Assembly: GCF_000143415.4 (NCBI RefSeq)
Contig: NW_003314304.1
Coordinates: forward strand, 926,047-990,046
Source: Selaginella moellendorffii
Lineage: Eukaryota > Streptophyta > Lycopodiopsida > Selaginellales > Selaginellaceae
Direction: 5' to 3'
Length of the DNA: 64,000 nt
Shown here: in pieces, positions 32,136 to 42,673 of the stretch
Layout of the letters: the number at the start of each line of letters is the position of its first letter
How positions within the stretch are numbered: position 1 is the stretch's first letter
The notes under the pieces: generated by a model
Seen by the model: the letters and a program-made list of their open reading frames with translations, nothing else
What the model was told of the DNA's origin: nothing
Database searches by the model: none
Program-made: the position numbers and the translations under genes

Positions 32136-32414
32136 TTGTTTTGAGAGCCAGGAGAGCTCTTTCGACGCGAATTGTATACGGCAATTGGACGACTATCAAG
32201 TGATAAACTTTTTACCGTTCATATCCAGTGTCATTACTACTGATGAGATTTTCCAGCGTGATGATGGTTCTTGGAAACTATAGCTCAGTGCACGTTCGCC
32301 GCAAAGAACGACCAAGCTTTGGTCTAGCGCTGAAGAATCCGATCAAAACACACTCGAGTGAAGAACACAGGCAGGAAAATCGCTCGAGCAAAACTAGAAC
32401 GGCGGGATTGATCT

Positions 32415-34181
32415 ATGGGTTCTGTGTTGCTCGCAACTCTGGAGCAGTTCACCACGAACTTGGGAAAGTTGACATTCCTGTGGGCGACTGTGGTTCTCCT
32501 GGGGGGATTCGTGACCGATATGGAAAGATACGACTTCTACTTCATCACAGTCCTGCTGGTCAGCTATGGTATCCGGAGCTTCCGCTTCCTCAACCTGACC
32601 AAAGGGTTCAAGAAACCAAAGGTGGTCTCCCGCATCCAGCAACTCTTCATTGTTCTCTTCGTGCTCACCACCATCGTCCTAGTAATCCTCTTGGACGTCG
32701 GCCTCACCATCTTCGTGCTCCTCCTGCTGGTGCTCAGCCTTCTCGCATTCGGGTACAGTGTTGGTTCCGAGCGCTCGTTCGTCATCATCTACAACACGGC
32801 CCTGTACAACGCTGAGATCTTTCTGGCTCTCCTCAACCTGGGAGCCTCGATCCACTGGCTACGACCACCGCACTACAAGTATCCAAAGTCGAACGAGTTC
32901 GTGGCAATGATCTGCTTCTTCTCGATCGTTATCGCCGAATCGAGCTTGTTCCTGTGCAACCGAAGCTGCTGGCAGATCATATCAGTGAGGTACAAGCTGC
33001 GAAAGAAGAACAGGGACCGACCGAGATTTCTTCTGGAAACGAAGTCCAAATTCTTCGTTGCCGTGTACGAGACGACGCTGAGAGATGGAGCCATCAAGGG
33101 GCTAAGGATGAACTTGGTCGACTACGTCGCGAACGAGTTCTTGGAATCGAGAGGCAACCGGGAACTGAGGAAGAGCTTGCTGATGCTGGATGCGGTGTCC
33201 CACTGGGAAGAAGAAGATCAGATAAAGCGAAGTGGGAAGCTCCTCTTGGCATCTAAGCGTGAAGTTGTGGAGCGGCTGTTCGAGTGCATGGGCCACAAGT
33301 ACGATCTCATGTATAGGCGAGCGGTGATTTCTCTAGTGGCCGAGATCTGCAAGGACGAGAACGCGTTCTTCGCTGTGGCACACGTCGTCCAGGCCAGCGA
33401 CACAAGCATCTCGCTTCTGGTGAAAGCGCTAGAGCCGGATACCAACAAGTCAGTGCTGTTGTTGATAGGAAAGCTTGCGGCATTTAGAGAGATTGCCAAT
33501 CCCGTGCCGAGTGTGATCCCGGACTTTGATTTTGCTCAAGAGGATACGCACAAGAAGTGGAAGGATTCTCTCCGCTATAGTTTCAATGGCGATGGAGATG
33601 ATCCAGTCAGGGTCGATGTCGAGGCAGAGATCCAGAGCTCCAGGCAGAAGATCGCAAAAAATTTGAGGACGCTACTCAGAAAGAATCAGGACTTGATAAA
33701 GTACCTGGCGAATGCTCTCTGTTGTTCCTCCCAGGACCTCCAGGACCTAGCTCTAGACGCTCTCGCGGCATTGGTAGCCTATGATCCCAGCAATGGTGAT
33801 CTTCTCCCTGGCTACAAGAGCGTCATCTATGGTTTGTTCCAGCTCGTCCGTGCCTGCGAAGCTGATCTGCGAGGAAGCAAATCGGCAGTGGTGCTGGATC
33901 TTCTCTGCCGGAAGAATCGCCAGTATCTTGAAACGCTGCTCGATGGAAGCGGCAGCAGCGACGATGTTATAGCAGTTCTCATGAACGCTCTCTCCTTTGG
34001 GTTGGATCATTACGATACCGAAAGGAGCAAGCACACGATGTCGATTCTGTGCGGCCTCCACGACCAGAAGCTGTTGAGCGAGGAGCAGGAGAAAGCACTG
34101 GACATTGCAAAGATCGTGGACATGGTGACCACTATGACGAGCTCAAGACCAAGTGGCCATGGCTTGACCAGGGAGAGCTAG
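32415..34181 (+). CDS. Multi-pass membrane protein with ARM-like domain, C-terminally truncated (gene B, copy 4)
   Basis: 588-residue paralogue of the 22278-24176 protein and closest to it (same hydrophobic run, LFIVLFVLTTIVLVILLDVG). It starts MGSVLLATLEQF. The frame stops at GLTRES (TAG at 34179-34181), where the other copies read GLTGESSTTQPMEG; small deletions follow, so about 45 C-terminal residues are lost. The membrane and ARM-like parts are otherwise open and conserved, so a product is possible, but loss of the tail may indicate an early pseudogene. Confidence 0.7.
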   Translation: MGSVLLATLEQFTTNLGKLTFLWATVVLLGGFVTDMERYDFYFITVLLVSYGIRSFRFLNLTKGFKKPKVVSRIQQLFIVLFVLTTIVLVILLDVGLTIFVLLLLVLSLLAFGYSVGSERSFVIIYNTALYNAEIFLALLNLGASIHWLRPPHYKYPKSNEFVAMICFFSIVIAESSLFLCNRSCWQIISVRYKLRKKNRDRPRFLLETKSKFFVAVYETTLRDGAIKGLRMNLVDYVANEFLESRGNRELRKSLLMLDAVSHWEEEDQIKRSGKLLLASKREVVERLFECMGHKYDLMYRRAVISLVAEICKDENAFFAVAHVVQASDTSISLLVKALEPDTNKSVLLLIGKLAAFREIANPVPSVIPDFDFAQEDTHKKWKDSLRYSFNGDGDDPVRVDVEAEIQSSRQKIAKNLRTLLRKNQDLIKYLANALCCSSQDLQDLALDALAALVAYDPSNGDLLPGYKSVIYGLFQLVRACEADLRGSKSAVVLDLLCRKNRQYLETLLDGSGSSDDVIAVLMNALSFGLDHYDTERSKHTMSILCGLHDQKLLSEEQEKALDIAKIVDMVTTMTSSRPSGHGLTRES

Positions 34182-34255
34182 ACCACAAGGGATTGATCAT
34201 TTGAATGCTGGAAGTAGCCGAGCTTTGATCAGCTGTTTGGACGGCCACGGATTCA

Positions 34256-35103
34256 CATTTTGAATATACCTTTTATTATTAAGTAAGAAACAAATTTTAT
34301 TACTTATCAATTTTTAATTATTATACAAAATAAGACCAAAACTTTTATACAGGATCAAAGTGGTCCAAATTGAATCTAATTCAACATGAGCAAGTGATCT
34401 GAATTGAATTTAATCCCACAGCTATCAAAATTTCACTCACAATATCTATACTGTCACAATTGTATATAAATGCCATATTTGAAACAAATGCTTGAGCACA
34501 ATGCTTTCTTGTGGAACATAATTATGCCCGAATATGCCCAATCTAAGCAGGTTATTAATGTGAAGTTCACCTTCGATGCAATCTCGTAACTTTGAGCACA
34601 ATGTTGGATAGGCAGTAGGCTACTTTCAAATAATGATTGATTTGTTCTTTGAATTATAATGGTCAATAATCTAATTATACTATACTTATAAAACCTGAGA
34701 TTATTTTAGGAAAATACATGAATAACATTAGTATAATATTCTATAAATATTTGAATAAAACTTGAAACCAAGCATTGATGCCAAAGGTATGATTGCTAAT
34801 CTGGGGGCTTGCTAGTGCATGTTCATTAAAAGATTGAAATGAAAATACTTTTCTCTTTCCTCTATACTTATTTTGAATGAACATTAGCGCTTACAAGCTT
34901 CTTTCATATGTGGATGCGTCTTTCACATCCAGCATTTGAACAATGTCACAATGTCGTGCACACCTCACAATAAGCTTGGGTGCTTACCACAGTGAACCAG
35001 ATCACCACGGTGTCCACAGGCGGACGCTCCATCTCGCAATCTCCTGCTTTCTTGGATCCAGCGCTGGGCCGCTCTCAATGACCGTGGAGCGAGAGTAAAC
35101 CAT
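34256..35103. other. AT-rich spacer
   Basis: No gene, RNA or clear repeat recognised. The last ~100 bp become GC-richer toward the PPR gene's 3' end. Confidence 0.4.
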
Positions 35104-36924
35104 TCAATGGCGGGTAGGCACTAGACAGTTGGACAGCAGCACATAGCTCGAAGCTTTTGCCGAGTCGAGCTCCATCACTCGCTCCATAGCCCGAGCAGCA
35201 AAATCAATGCTTCCATGCATCTTTCCAGCACCCAGCAGCGCAGTCCATTCCCCAACATCCGGCGCAAATGGCATCACCTTGGCGAGCTCCTCGGCCTCCC
35301 GGAGCCTCCCAGCTCGTCCCAGAGCATCAATCACGTAGAGAAAGTGCTCTGGCCGGGGACAAATCCCTCGCTCCTGCTCCAGGCACGCAAAATAGTTCAT
35401 GGCCTCGTCGATCAGTCCGCCGTGAGCACAGGCCTTGAAGAATGCGAGGAAAGTCACGTCGTTTGGCTCCAGTCCTTCCCTCTCCATCTCTCGGAAGAGC
35501 GCCAGAGCTTCGCGGGTATGCCCATTTTGGGCATAGGCCGTCACCATTGCCGTCCAGGAGACAACGTCGTGTTCTTCCATCTGGTCGAAGAACTCGCGAG
35601 CTTGATCAACGTGACCGCTCTGCCCGAAGATCTCGATCATCGACGTCCACGAGAGCTTATCTCGCTCGGGCATCTGGTGGAAGATCGTGCTCCCCTCGCA
35701 GAGATATCCCTGCTCCACACAACCGGCAAGGATCGCGTTCCATACCACGAGATTTCTCCACGGCATTCGCTCGAAGATCGCGAGCGCTCGATCCATCTCC
35801 CCACACTGGACGTAGCCGGCAGCGATCGCGGTCCAGGACACGATGTCTCGCTGGGGCATGCGATCGAAGAGCTCGTGGGCGAGCTCGATCTTCCCGGAGC
35901 TGGCGTAGCACGAGATCATCGCGTTCCAGGAGATCACATCCCTGTGTGGCATTCGATGGAACAGCAGTGTGGCTTGCTCCAGATCTCCATGCTCGGCAAA
36001 CCCCTGGATCAGCGAGTTCCACGACACCACATTTCTCTCCGGCATACGATCGAAGAGCTCCTTGGCGCGATCCACCCTGCCAGCAGCAGCGTATCCATCC
36101 ACCATAGCCGTCCACGATAGAACATTGTGTTCTGGCATTCGATCAAAAAGTTTCTTCGCCTCAGAGATCTCTCCCCCGCGCTGTGCGTAAGCTGCCACAA
36201 TAGCATTCCAGCACACTATGTCTCGCCTCTCCATTCGATCGAAAAGCTTCCTCGCCTGGATTAAATCCCCTCTCTGGGCATGTGCTGCGATCATAGATGT
36301 CCAGGCTTCCATCACTGGCTCCGGCAGCGAATCAAAGATCCTTCTAGCCTCCTCCAAGTGATTCTTCTGCGTGTAGCCAGTGATGATCGTACTCCAAGAC
36401 ACACTATCTCTCTCGGGCATAGCATCGAAGAATCTTCGTGCTTGTTCCAAATCCCCGCTCCTGATCGCTGCCTGGACCATCGAATTCCAAGACACAGTGT
36501 CGCGCTCGCGCATTCCAGCGAAGAACCTTTGCGCTTCACGGAGATCCGAGAGAAATCCCAGCACAGTGTTGCAAACTACCACGTTGGGCTCGGGCATCTG
36601 GTCGAAGAGCTCGCGAGCTCGGCCCAGATACCCATTGTGGGCATACGCTACAATCATCATGGACCAGGAGAAGGCATTGGGCTCCTCCATCGCATCGAAG
36701 ATCGCTCGCGCCTCCCGCAAGTTCCCGCATTTTCCATGCATCTGGATCACAAGATTGATCAGAAATCTGTTCTTGCGCTGTTCGCTGGCGAGAATCTGTG
36801 CCTGGAGCTCCCTGGCCCGCGTTCCATCTCGCAATCTCGTGCATTGCTTGACGAGAGAGATCCAGTAGTGCTGGCACGAAGGACTGTTCGATCGTAGTGG
36901 TGAAGGAACAAGAGTAACTCCCAT
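35104..36924 (-). CDS. PLS-type pentatricopeptide repeat protein with E-like C-terminus
   Basis: Single-exon protein of 606 residues made almost entirely of PPR motifs, about 15 or more. Many carry the consensus LFDRMPERNVVSWNSLIQGF or ARELFDQMPEPNVV, with position-specific residues varying between repeats as expected for an RNA-recognition code. The C-terminal part (NDVTFLAFFKACAHGGLIDE, EHFLYVIDALGRAGRL, WTALLGAGKMHG, SSYVLLSNC) is an E-like extension; no DYW motif. Expected role: binding of organellar transcripts (family knowledge). It stands alone in AT-rich, repeat-laden DNA, yet is intact and GC-rich. The start was chosen as the first ATG preceding the LVKQC..LRDGTRARELQAQI helix typical of PLS N-termini. 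Confidence 0.9.
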   Translation of the reverse strand: MGVTLVPSPLRSNSPSCQHYWISLVKQCTRLRDGTRARELQAQILASEQRKNRFLINLVIQMHGKCGNLREARAIFDAMEEPNAFSWSMMIVAYAHNGYLGRARELFDQMPEPNVVVCNTVLGFLSDLREAQRFFAGMRERDTVSWNSMVQAAIRSGDLEQARRFFDAMPERDSVSWSTIITGYTQKNHLEEARRIFDSLPEPVMEAWTSMIAAHAQRGDLIQARKLFDRMERRDIVCWNAIVAAYAQRGGEISEAKKLFDRMPEHNVLSWTAMVDGYAAAGRVDRAKELFDRMPERNVVSWNSLIQGFAEHGDLEQATLLFHRMPHRDVISWNAMISCYASSGKIELAHELFDRMPQRDIVSWTAIAAGYVQCGEMDRALAIFERMPWRNLVVWNAILAGCVEQGYLCEGSTIFHQMPERDKLSWTSMIEIFGQSGHVDQAREFFDQMEEHDVVSWTAMVTAYAQNGHTREALALFREMEREGLEPNDVTFLAFFKACAHGGLIDEAMNYFACLEQERGICPRPEHFLYVIDALGRAGRLREAEELAKVMPFAPDVGEWTALLGAGKMHGSIDFAARAMERVMELDSAKASSYVLLSNCLVPTRH

Positions 36925-37599
36925 AAGCTAGAAACATTGTGGCCTTCTTGGTTATATGCTAAACACCTTAGACTTTCCAATTGTCCTATTATTCCTGAGG
37001 TGTTCTTCTTGGTCGTGTGAGAGCTTCTTCTTCTTTTCTTCAATCGTCCAAGCTATCCACCACTTGAGGTAAGTGAGGGAGCTATGCATGAATTGATCTG
37101 CTACTCATCTTAGAGCCAGTGTGAGATTAAGCTTCTGGAGAAGCTACTTGTGCTTCTGGAGCACCTCACTTGTGATGATCCTCACTTGCCCAAAGTATAT
37201 TTTATAATTGACATTGATTTGTAAGTGAGAATAATTAACTCTTGAATTTTTCTTTATATAGATTATGTATTATTAATTTTGTTAAATAAAATTAAAAATA
37301 TGTACTTAAATTATTATATATAACTGGCCTGATTCATTGCTACTAATTATGGCTGAAATCTTTGCATTACTATTATTTGATATATTACCACTATCAAATT
37401 TTTCTATCTGATAGCAAATAATTTTTTTTACTAAGATGAAAAGTATAATAAAATCTATGTGAATTATATAAATATTAAATAATTATGTAATTAATGTATC
37501 AATTTAAGTTAAATTTTAAAATTAGTTTTGAGTTTACTTGTATGGTTATTTAAAATTTTCGAATATATATTAAAGTTAGAGAGGAATTATTTTCTATAT
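36925..37599. other. AT-rich spacer upstream of the PPR gene
   Basis: Contains the presumed PPR promoter (minus strand) and AT-rich DNA. No feature recognised. Confidence 0.4.
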
Positions 37600-38490
37600 A
37601 AAATAATGTTTAGTTAGAATTAAAAAATGATGATTCATAGCCTTCACATTTCAGTAATATAATTTCACAATCACCACTCTTTTAAAATCACACTATAATT
37701 ATATAATGTAAAAATTAACATAGTTGATTATTATTTTTAGAGTATATATAAATACCACAATATAACTAAATTTTTATAAAATAGGGGCAAACTTTAACAA
37801 ACACTCATAATGGATATCATTATAGATAGAAAAATGTCACATAATTATTTCCTAATTTTACTAAAGTAAATCTTATTTTCTATTTTTCTTTAGAACAATT
37901 TTAAATTTAGTGACAATAATTTTCTATTCTTAAATTTTTCTTTAATCATTTGTAATTCTAATGATAATATTCTTATCTATCACTAATAAAGTAAATCAAA
38001 TCATTTCTAAATGGATAAAAAATTATGGTGAGCTTAATAATAAATTTTTTAGACATGCCTTCTTAAAGAGATGTTAGTCCCAATTAAAGTAAAAAACAAA
38101 AAATCTGAAAAAGGTGTTTAGCTATATATTTGTTGTTACATAAAAATTATGCTACAAGGGGTTAATAAATTGTTGAAGGGGAGCCAATATATTTGTTTAG
38201 TGTGGGAGACAAAGTAACACACTCTAATCTAGAACTAAAGAAAATTCATACCTCATATTTGGCTACATGTTAAAATAAAAGTATTGACTTAATACTGAAC
38301 AACCTTGTGCTCCAAGGCATATTTAACATGCTTTGGGGTATAGCAGTTAGTTTTAAATTTTATGATAAAGTCACTTTAAAAATGAATGGCTTAAGAATCA
38401 TTTGTGCTCATAGTTTTGTTAAAAAGTTTTATTAACTATTTATTTCACTAGAGAGATATTGTTAAAAGTTTTGCTTTAGAACTTACCTAT
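37600..38490 (+). repeat. AT-rich dispersed repeat, copy 2
   Basis: Second copy of the repeat at 31110-31935, same orientation, with many substitutions and small indels. Together they bracket gene B copy 4 and the intact PPR gene. Neither copy has retroelement coding motifs, and no target-site duplication could be assigned. Confidence 0.8.
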
Positions 38491-38929
38491 AAGGGTTTGT
38501 ATCATAATATATATCACATTAATCTCAATTGAATTGAAAATGATGAATGGTTGAGCAAAGTGTAACAAAGCTATTCAAATATATACTTTTTTGTACCTAT
38601 TTAATCAGTTTAGACAGTATAAACATTAAAAAAGCCTTTAAGCTGGGATTATAGTTCCAGATTCAAAACCACTTCTAGATAACATTAACTCTAGTTCCAT
38701 TGCAAGGGGTTTAGGATTGGAGGAGGGGGAAGGAGTAGGATGAGTTGATGGCTATAGTATCAACCAATGGCAGCAGTTGTGTCATGCAACTTATTAAAGT
38801 ATACTATTGTGAAACTTTTTTCCTTAAGTAGTTTTTTTTTATATTTTTGATATTTCATTTTTGTTTATATATATTGAGAGTGCATTGTAATTATTTAAAT
38901 ACATTTTATCTCCATGATTTTCCATGTTT

Positions 38930-39284
<355 letters not shown>

Positions 39285-41048
39285 GTAAAGATATAGGGTC
39301 TTTTACAGCCATCCAATCCCATGTTGGGTAAATTCCTTGATACATGACTTGACATAAAATGTAAATTTTTTAAAACAATATGCACAAAAGAAAAAATGTT
39401 CCTAGATGACTATACCTTAAAAACAAAATTTGCTCTATAACACTTGACATTGTTTGATAACACAAAGCTTTGATTGTTCTGGCAGCTTATGTCCATATAT
39501 TATAATAAATGATTGCCAAGACAAATATTTGGATGGTCAAGTTACAACTAATTATAGCCTAAAATAAATCATAAATCTTGTCAATAAAAACTTAAAACTT
39601 AGAAAATCACCCACTACTATTATGAAGAAAATGAATCCCAAAGAAGCTAATACAAATATTAGGAAATAATAGACAAAATAAATAGTAAAATGATAAGGAA
39701 TGAAATTATAGAAAATGTTGTATCCTTATATCACCTAAATATAAGATTTATACTATAATTTTAAAGCTTAGAAATCATTAGCTTCTCCCAAATGTTGCAT
39801 GGTAAGACGTAAGTTTTTTGATAATAAAACAAACAATGTGCTCAACTTTTTGAAAAAACTAAAAAATTTATTCTTTTTAAAAAATAATAATAATGAGTGC
39901 AAAATATGTAGCAATGTTGAAAACAATAATCCTAATATGAATATCCTTGGAATATTTACTACACTTAAGGCAAACTATAAAATAACAGAATGTGATATTA
40001 ATGTATCGATGACTTTTTTAAATACAAATGGACTTATCATTACCTTTTTAGAGTTATAATTTTATTATAGTGCTAGTGGTGTGGTGATGCAGCTGTAGCG
40101 TCAGATCTTCAGCCTTTCAATGCTCCATTTGTGAGTGCAAGTTCAGCTTGATGAAAGCTTTGGCTTTTGGCTCAGCTTTAAGGTGAAAGGACCCCTTACT
40201 CGAAACTTCTCTGTGCTGGAAAAATCTCTTTAGCTTTAGAATTTTAAGCGAATACCAACTTCATCCATGGAATTCCATGCATGTCCAAACAAGCAGCTCT
40301 CAATCTTGCCAAACGAATCACATCCTCGATAACAGTACAAGAGTTTGCAAAAAGACCGTCAGCATCAAACGCAAAACTCTCGTGGGTGTTTCTCGATTCA
40401 TGGCGGGAGGGTGTTGACACTTCACGCAAAAGCGCAAATAAACAAAAGGCCACTTTTCGTGGACCATGACTAAAACAGCGATGATTATTCCCAGAAGATT
40501 CCTCGTCCATTGAGGTGACAAATCTAGCGTTTCTTTCCAGCCTTAACCGCACTTAAACAACACCATTTTGGTGGCTGGACGAATCCACCATGAATGGAGA
40601 AAAGAACACACAAAGGAAAATATTCGCGGCCGCATCAAGAATATCCCTTTCTCGGCATTTAGGTGGAAGCAGCCGTCCACAGCAGCACACCAGGCCAGCG
40701 AAAGTCCTTCCTTTGCATAACTCCAAACGTAAAAAGGTAGAAAAGCTCTCAGACATGGAAGTCGATTTCACGGCCCTGAGATATAGCACAGGAGAAAGCA
40801 TAAACAAAAGCGACAGATAAATAAGCACCCGAGGAGAGAAAGAAAGAAAGAAAAAAAAAAAAAAACCTCTGCTATGCCACGGCAAGTGTCCAATTATCTA
40901 CACTACACCGCTTGCCTTTCATTCCATTCTCTTTCCCGTTGCGAGCGAGGAGGCTCTGGAAGAGGAAGGAGAAGACGAGTAAGTTGGGTGATAAAGGATC
41001 ACAAGAACTAGAGCGAGTTCTCCTAGGAAATAGTGAAGCTACTCACCA
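39285..41048. other. AT-rich spacer changing into gene-dense DNA
   Basis: 39285-40070 is AT-rich, with only an 86-codon low-complexity frame (39799-40059) that I do not support. From ~40100 the composition becomes balanced. Two frames at 40244-40552 (minus, 102 codons) and 40590-40820 (plus, 76 codons) have no recognisable domain. A poly-A/GAAA run lies at ~40838-40865. The promoter of the next gene lies in the last few hundred bases. Confidence 0.4.
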
Positions 41049-41621
41049 ATGTTTAGATCGATGTGTTCGTGGTGCTGCTCGCTTCCCTTCCTCCTGGCTC
41101 TCCTCTCCTCCTCTCAATCACCAGCAGCGGCGGCGGTAGCACCGATTCCAGTCCAGGAGCTCGCGGCCGGGGATTTGCCGGCGCTGGAATTCGAGCGCTG
41201 GGATCACAACTACTCGTGCATCTTCGACAACTATCGCGCCTTCAGCTACTTGCACATCGGCTATGTCCCCTACTTCAATCTCTCCAACCGGTCCCCGAGC
41301 TATGCTACTCTGGACGACTGTCTCGACTCTTGCACCGCGGATTGTTCCTGCTCTGGCATCGTCTACGATGTCCCGAAGGATTCTTGCTACCAGTACCACG
41401 ACTACATCCCCGTCCAATCCATCCAGCTTCTTCCCGTCAATGCCCACGACACCATCTCCGCCTACATCAAGATCCAGCGCGGCTATAACAGTGGCCCTGG
41501 CGGATACTACTCCGGAGCTCCTCCACGACGAGAATTACTGCTTTCCAGCCTCGGGATTCTAGTTCTTCTGGGTCTTGTTCTTCCACCTTTCCTCCCTCAA
41601 CTCCATGCTGTCCACCACTGA
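41049..41621 (+). CDS. Small secreted PAN/apple-like protein with C-terminal hydrophobic anchor
   Basis: Single exon, 190 residues. Residues 1-29 form a signal peptide (MFRSMCSWCCSLPFLLALLS then Ala-rich). Residues ~50-145 hold a compact cysteine-containing domain with Cys57, Cys91, Cys95, Cys99, Cys101 and Cys113; the core DDCLDSCTADCSCSGIVYD resembles the C..C...C.C spacing of PAN/apple domains in plant S-domain receptor kinases and EP1-like glycoproteins. Residues 163-185 are strongly hydrophobic and followed by a very short tail, which suits either a membrane anchor or a GPI-attachment signal. There is no kinase domain. Probable cell-surface glycan- or protein-binding protein (inference). 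The gene end faces the bL35 gene, 171 bp away. Confidence 0.6.
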   Translation: MFRSMCSWCCSLPFLLALLSSSQSPAAAAVAPIPVQELAAGDLPALEFERWDHNYSCIFDNYRAFSYLHIGYVPYFNLSNRSPSYATLDDCLDSCTADCSCSGIVYDVPKDSCYQYHDYIPVQSIQLLPVNAHDTISAYIKIQRGYNSGPGGYYSGAPPRRELLLSSLGILVLLGLVLPPFLPQLHAVHH

Positions 41622-41792
41622 TCTCCAGCTGATCTGGTCTCCCTGCCAGAGAAACTTCTGTGAGATTCTGGCACCCAATAACAAGATCTAACACCCCATT
41701 TTGTTTCGTTCTTGGATTCCTGGAGAGAGGAAGAAAAAATGCACAGGGAAAGTGCTCATGCTCTTGTGGAAACTGGAAAGGAAGAACACCAC

Positions 41793-42373
41793 CTAAGACG
41801 AAGTTCCAGTGAAGCCGAGCTTTCGGATGATCTTGGCGTAGCCGGGATGGACCAGCGCTGCTCCTCGCAACTGGCGACGCTGCTTCTTCGTCTGCGAGCG
41901 AGACGAGTGCGATGAGAAGAAGATCAATTGAAAAAATCGATCCAAACCTTGGAGGAGGCATTGTGGCGCTTCCCTGCATGAGCTCGTGCGTAGGTCCCGT
42001 CCGGCATCAGCTTGAATCGATGCTTGAGCGATCTACGCAGGAAAAAAAGGATTTTGTGAGAGAGGGAGAAAGCGCCTAGGTTACCTACGAGTAGGATTTC
42101 ATCTTGTCCTTCTTCTGCGGCCTCTTCTTGCAAGATTTCGTGGCACCGAAGCGGCATTGGATTCCCTGCAGTATGATCTGAGCTACCGATCGATAGATTC
42201 ACAACACTCACCGCAAGAACAGGTGGAAGCCGCGCCGGACGGCTCCAAACCAAGCCGCCGCGACTCGCATTTACAATCCTGGGAGCTGCTATGGCGCTGC
42301 TAGCGAACGATCGCAAGAGGCGCTGCTGCCGCACCGCGAAGGGATCCACAAGTCGCCATAGCCGGTGAAGCAT
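41793..42373 (-). CDS. Organellar (probably mitochondrial) ribosomal protein bL35
   Basis: Four exons, 42373-42212, 42165-42089, 42032-41948 and 41891-41793, join in frame to 140 residues. The C-terminal half has bL35 features: KMKSYSSLKHRFKLMPDGT, RAHAGKRHNASSK, then RRQLRGAALVHPGYAKIIRK (bL35 signature: K-x-K-S..S..KRF....G......AGKxHxxxxK). The N-terminal ~60 residues are Arg-, Ala- and Ser-rich without acidic stretches (MLHRLWRLVDPFAVRQQRLL), as in mitochondrial presequences. The protein sits in the large subunit of bacterial-type ribosomes. The ATG at 42371-42373 was chosen so that the presequence begins in this style; an upstream in-frame ATG would add about 16 residues. Introns are 46-56 nt. 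The start lies ~300 bp from the divergent hydrolase gene. Confidence 0.85.
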
Positions 42374-42673
42374 CACGAAGAACCCTAAAAAAAAATCAAC
42401 GGTGGGTGACCACTCCTTCTCCATCGCGCTCCGTTGATTCACACTTCCAACGTTTAGATCGGCATCCGTACACTTTCGTGTTGGGGCCCGTGCGAAACCA
42501 CTCGTACGGCAGGCGCTGGAACAGCAATCCCCGGGTCTCCCGGATGAAAAACGAAGCGACCCTCCTCGCGAATCCCTCTCCTCTCGCTGCCCAAGAGATC
42601 CCTTCTCCAAATTCGCAGCACCCACATAGCAATCCATCCACATTTGAAGCTTCTTCCCTCCTCTTGTTCTTCC

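Larger units (their letters stand above)
31925..34255 (+). repeat. Inverted duplication, right arm (gene A tail plus gene B copy 4)
   Basis: Reverse-orientation counterpart of 22278-24625. It begins with AAGGATTTATGGA and the tail of gene A (31952 onward), continues through the 32130-32410 spacer, and ends past the gene B C-terminus where decayed homology (GAAGTAGCCGAGC, GGATTCACATT) is still visible to ~34255. Confidence 0.85.

Noticed and set aside
35215-36897. Long plus-strand frames (up to 301 codons) antisense to the PPR gene
   Set aside because: GC-rich repetitive PPR coding sequence leaves the opposite strand open by chance; the translations show no domain.
31110-38490. LTR pair of one large retrotransposon
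   Set aside because: The interval contains an intact PPR gene and a gene B duplicate, with no gag/pol between the repeats; treated as a dispersed repeat instead.
40244-40552. 102-codon minus-strand frame in the spacer
   Set aside because: No recognisable domain and no splice-linked exons; left as unassigned spacer.
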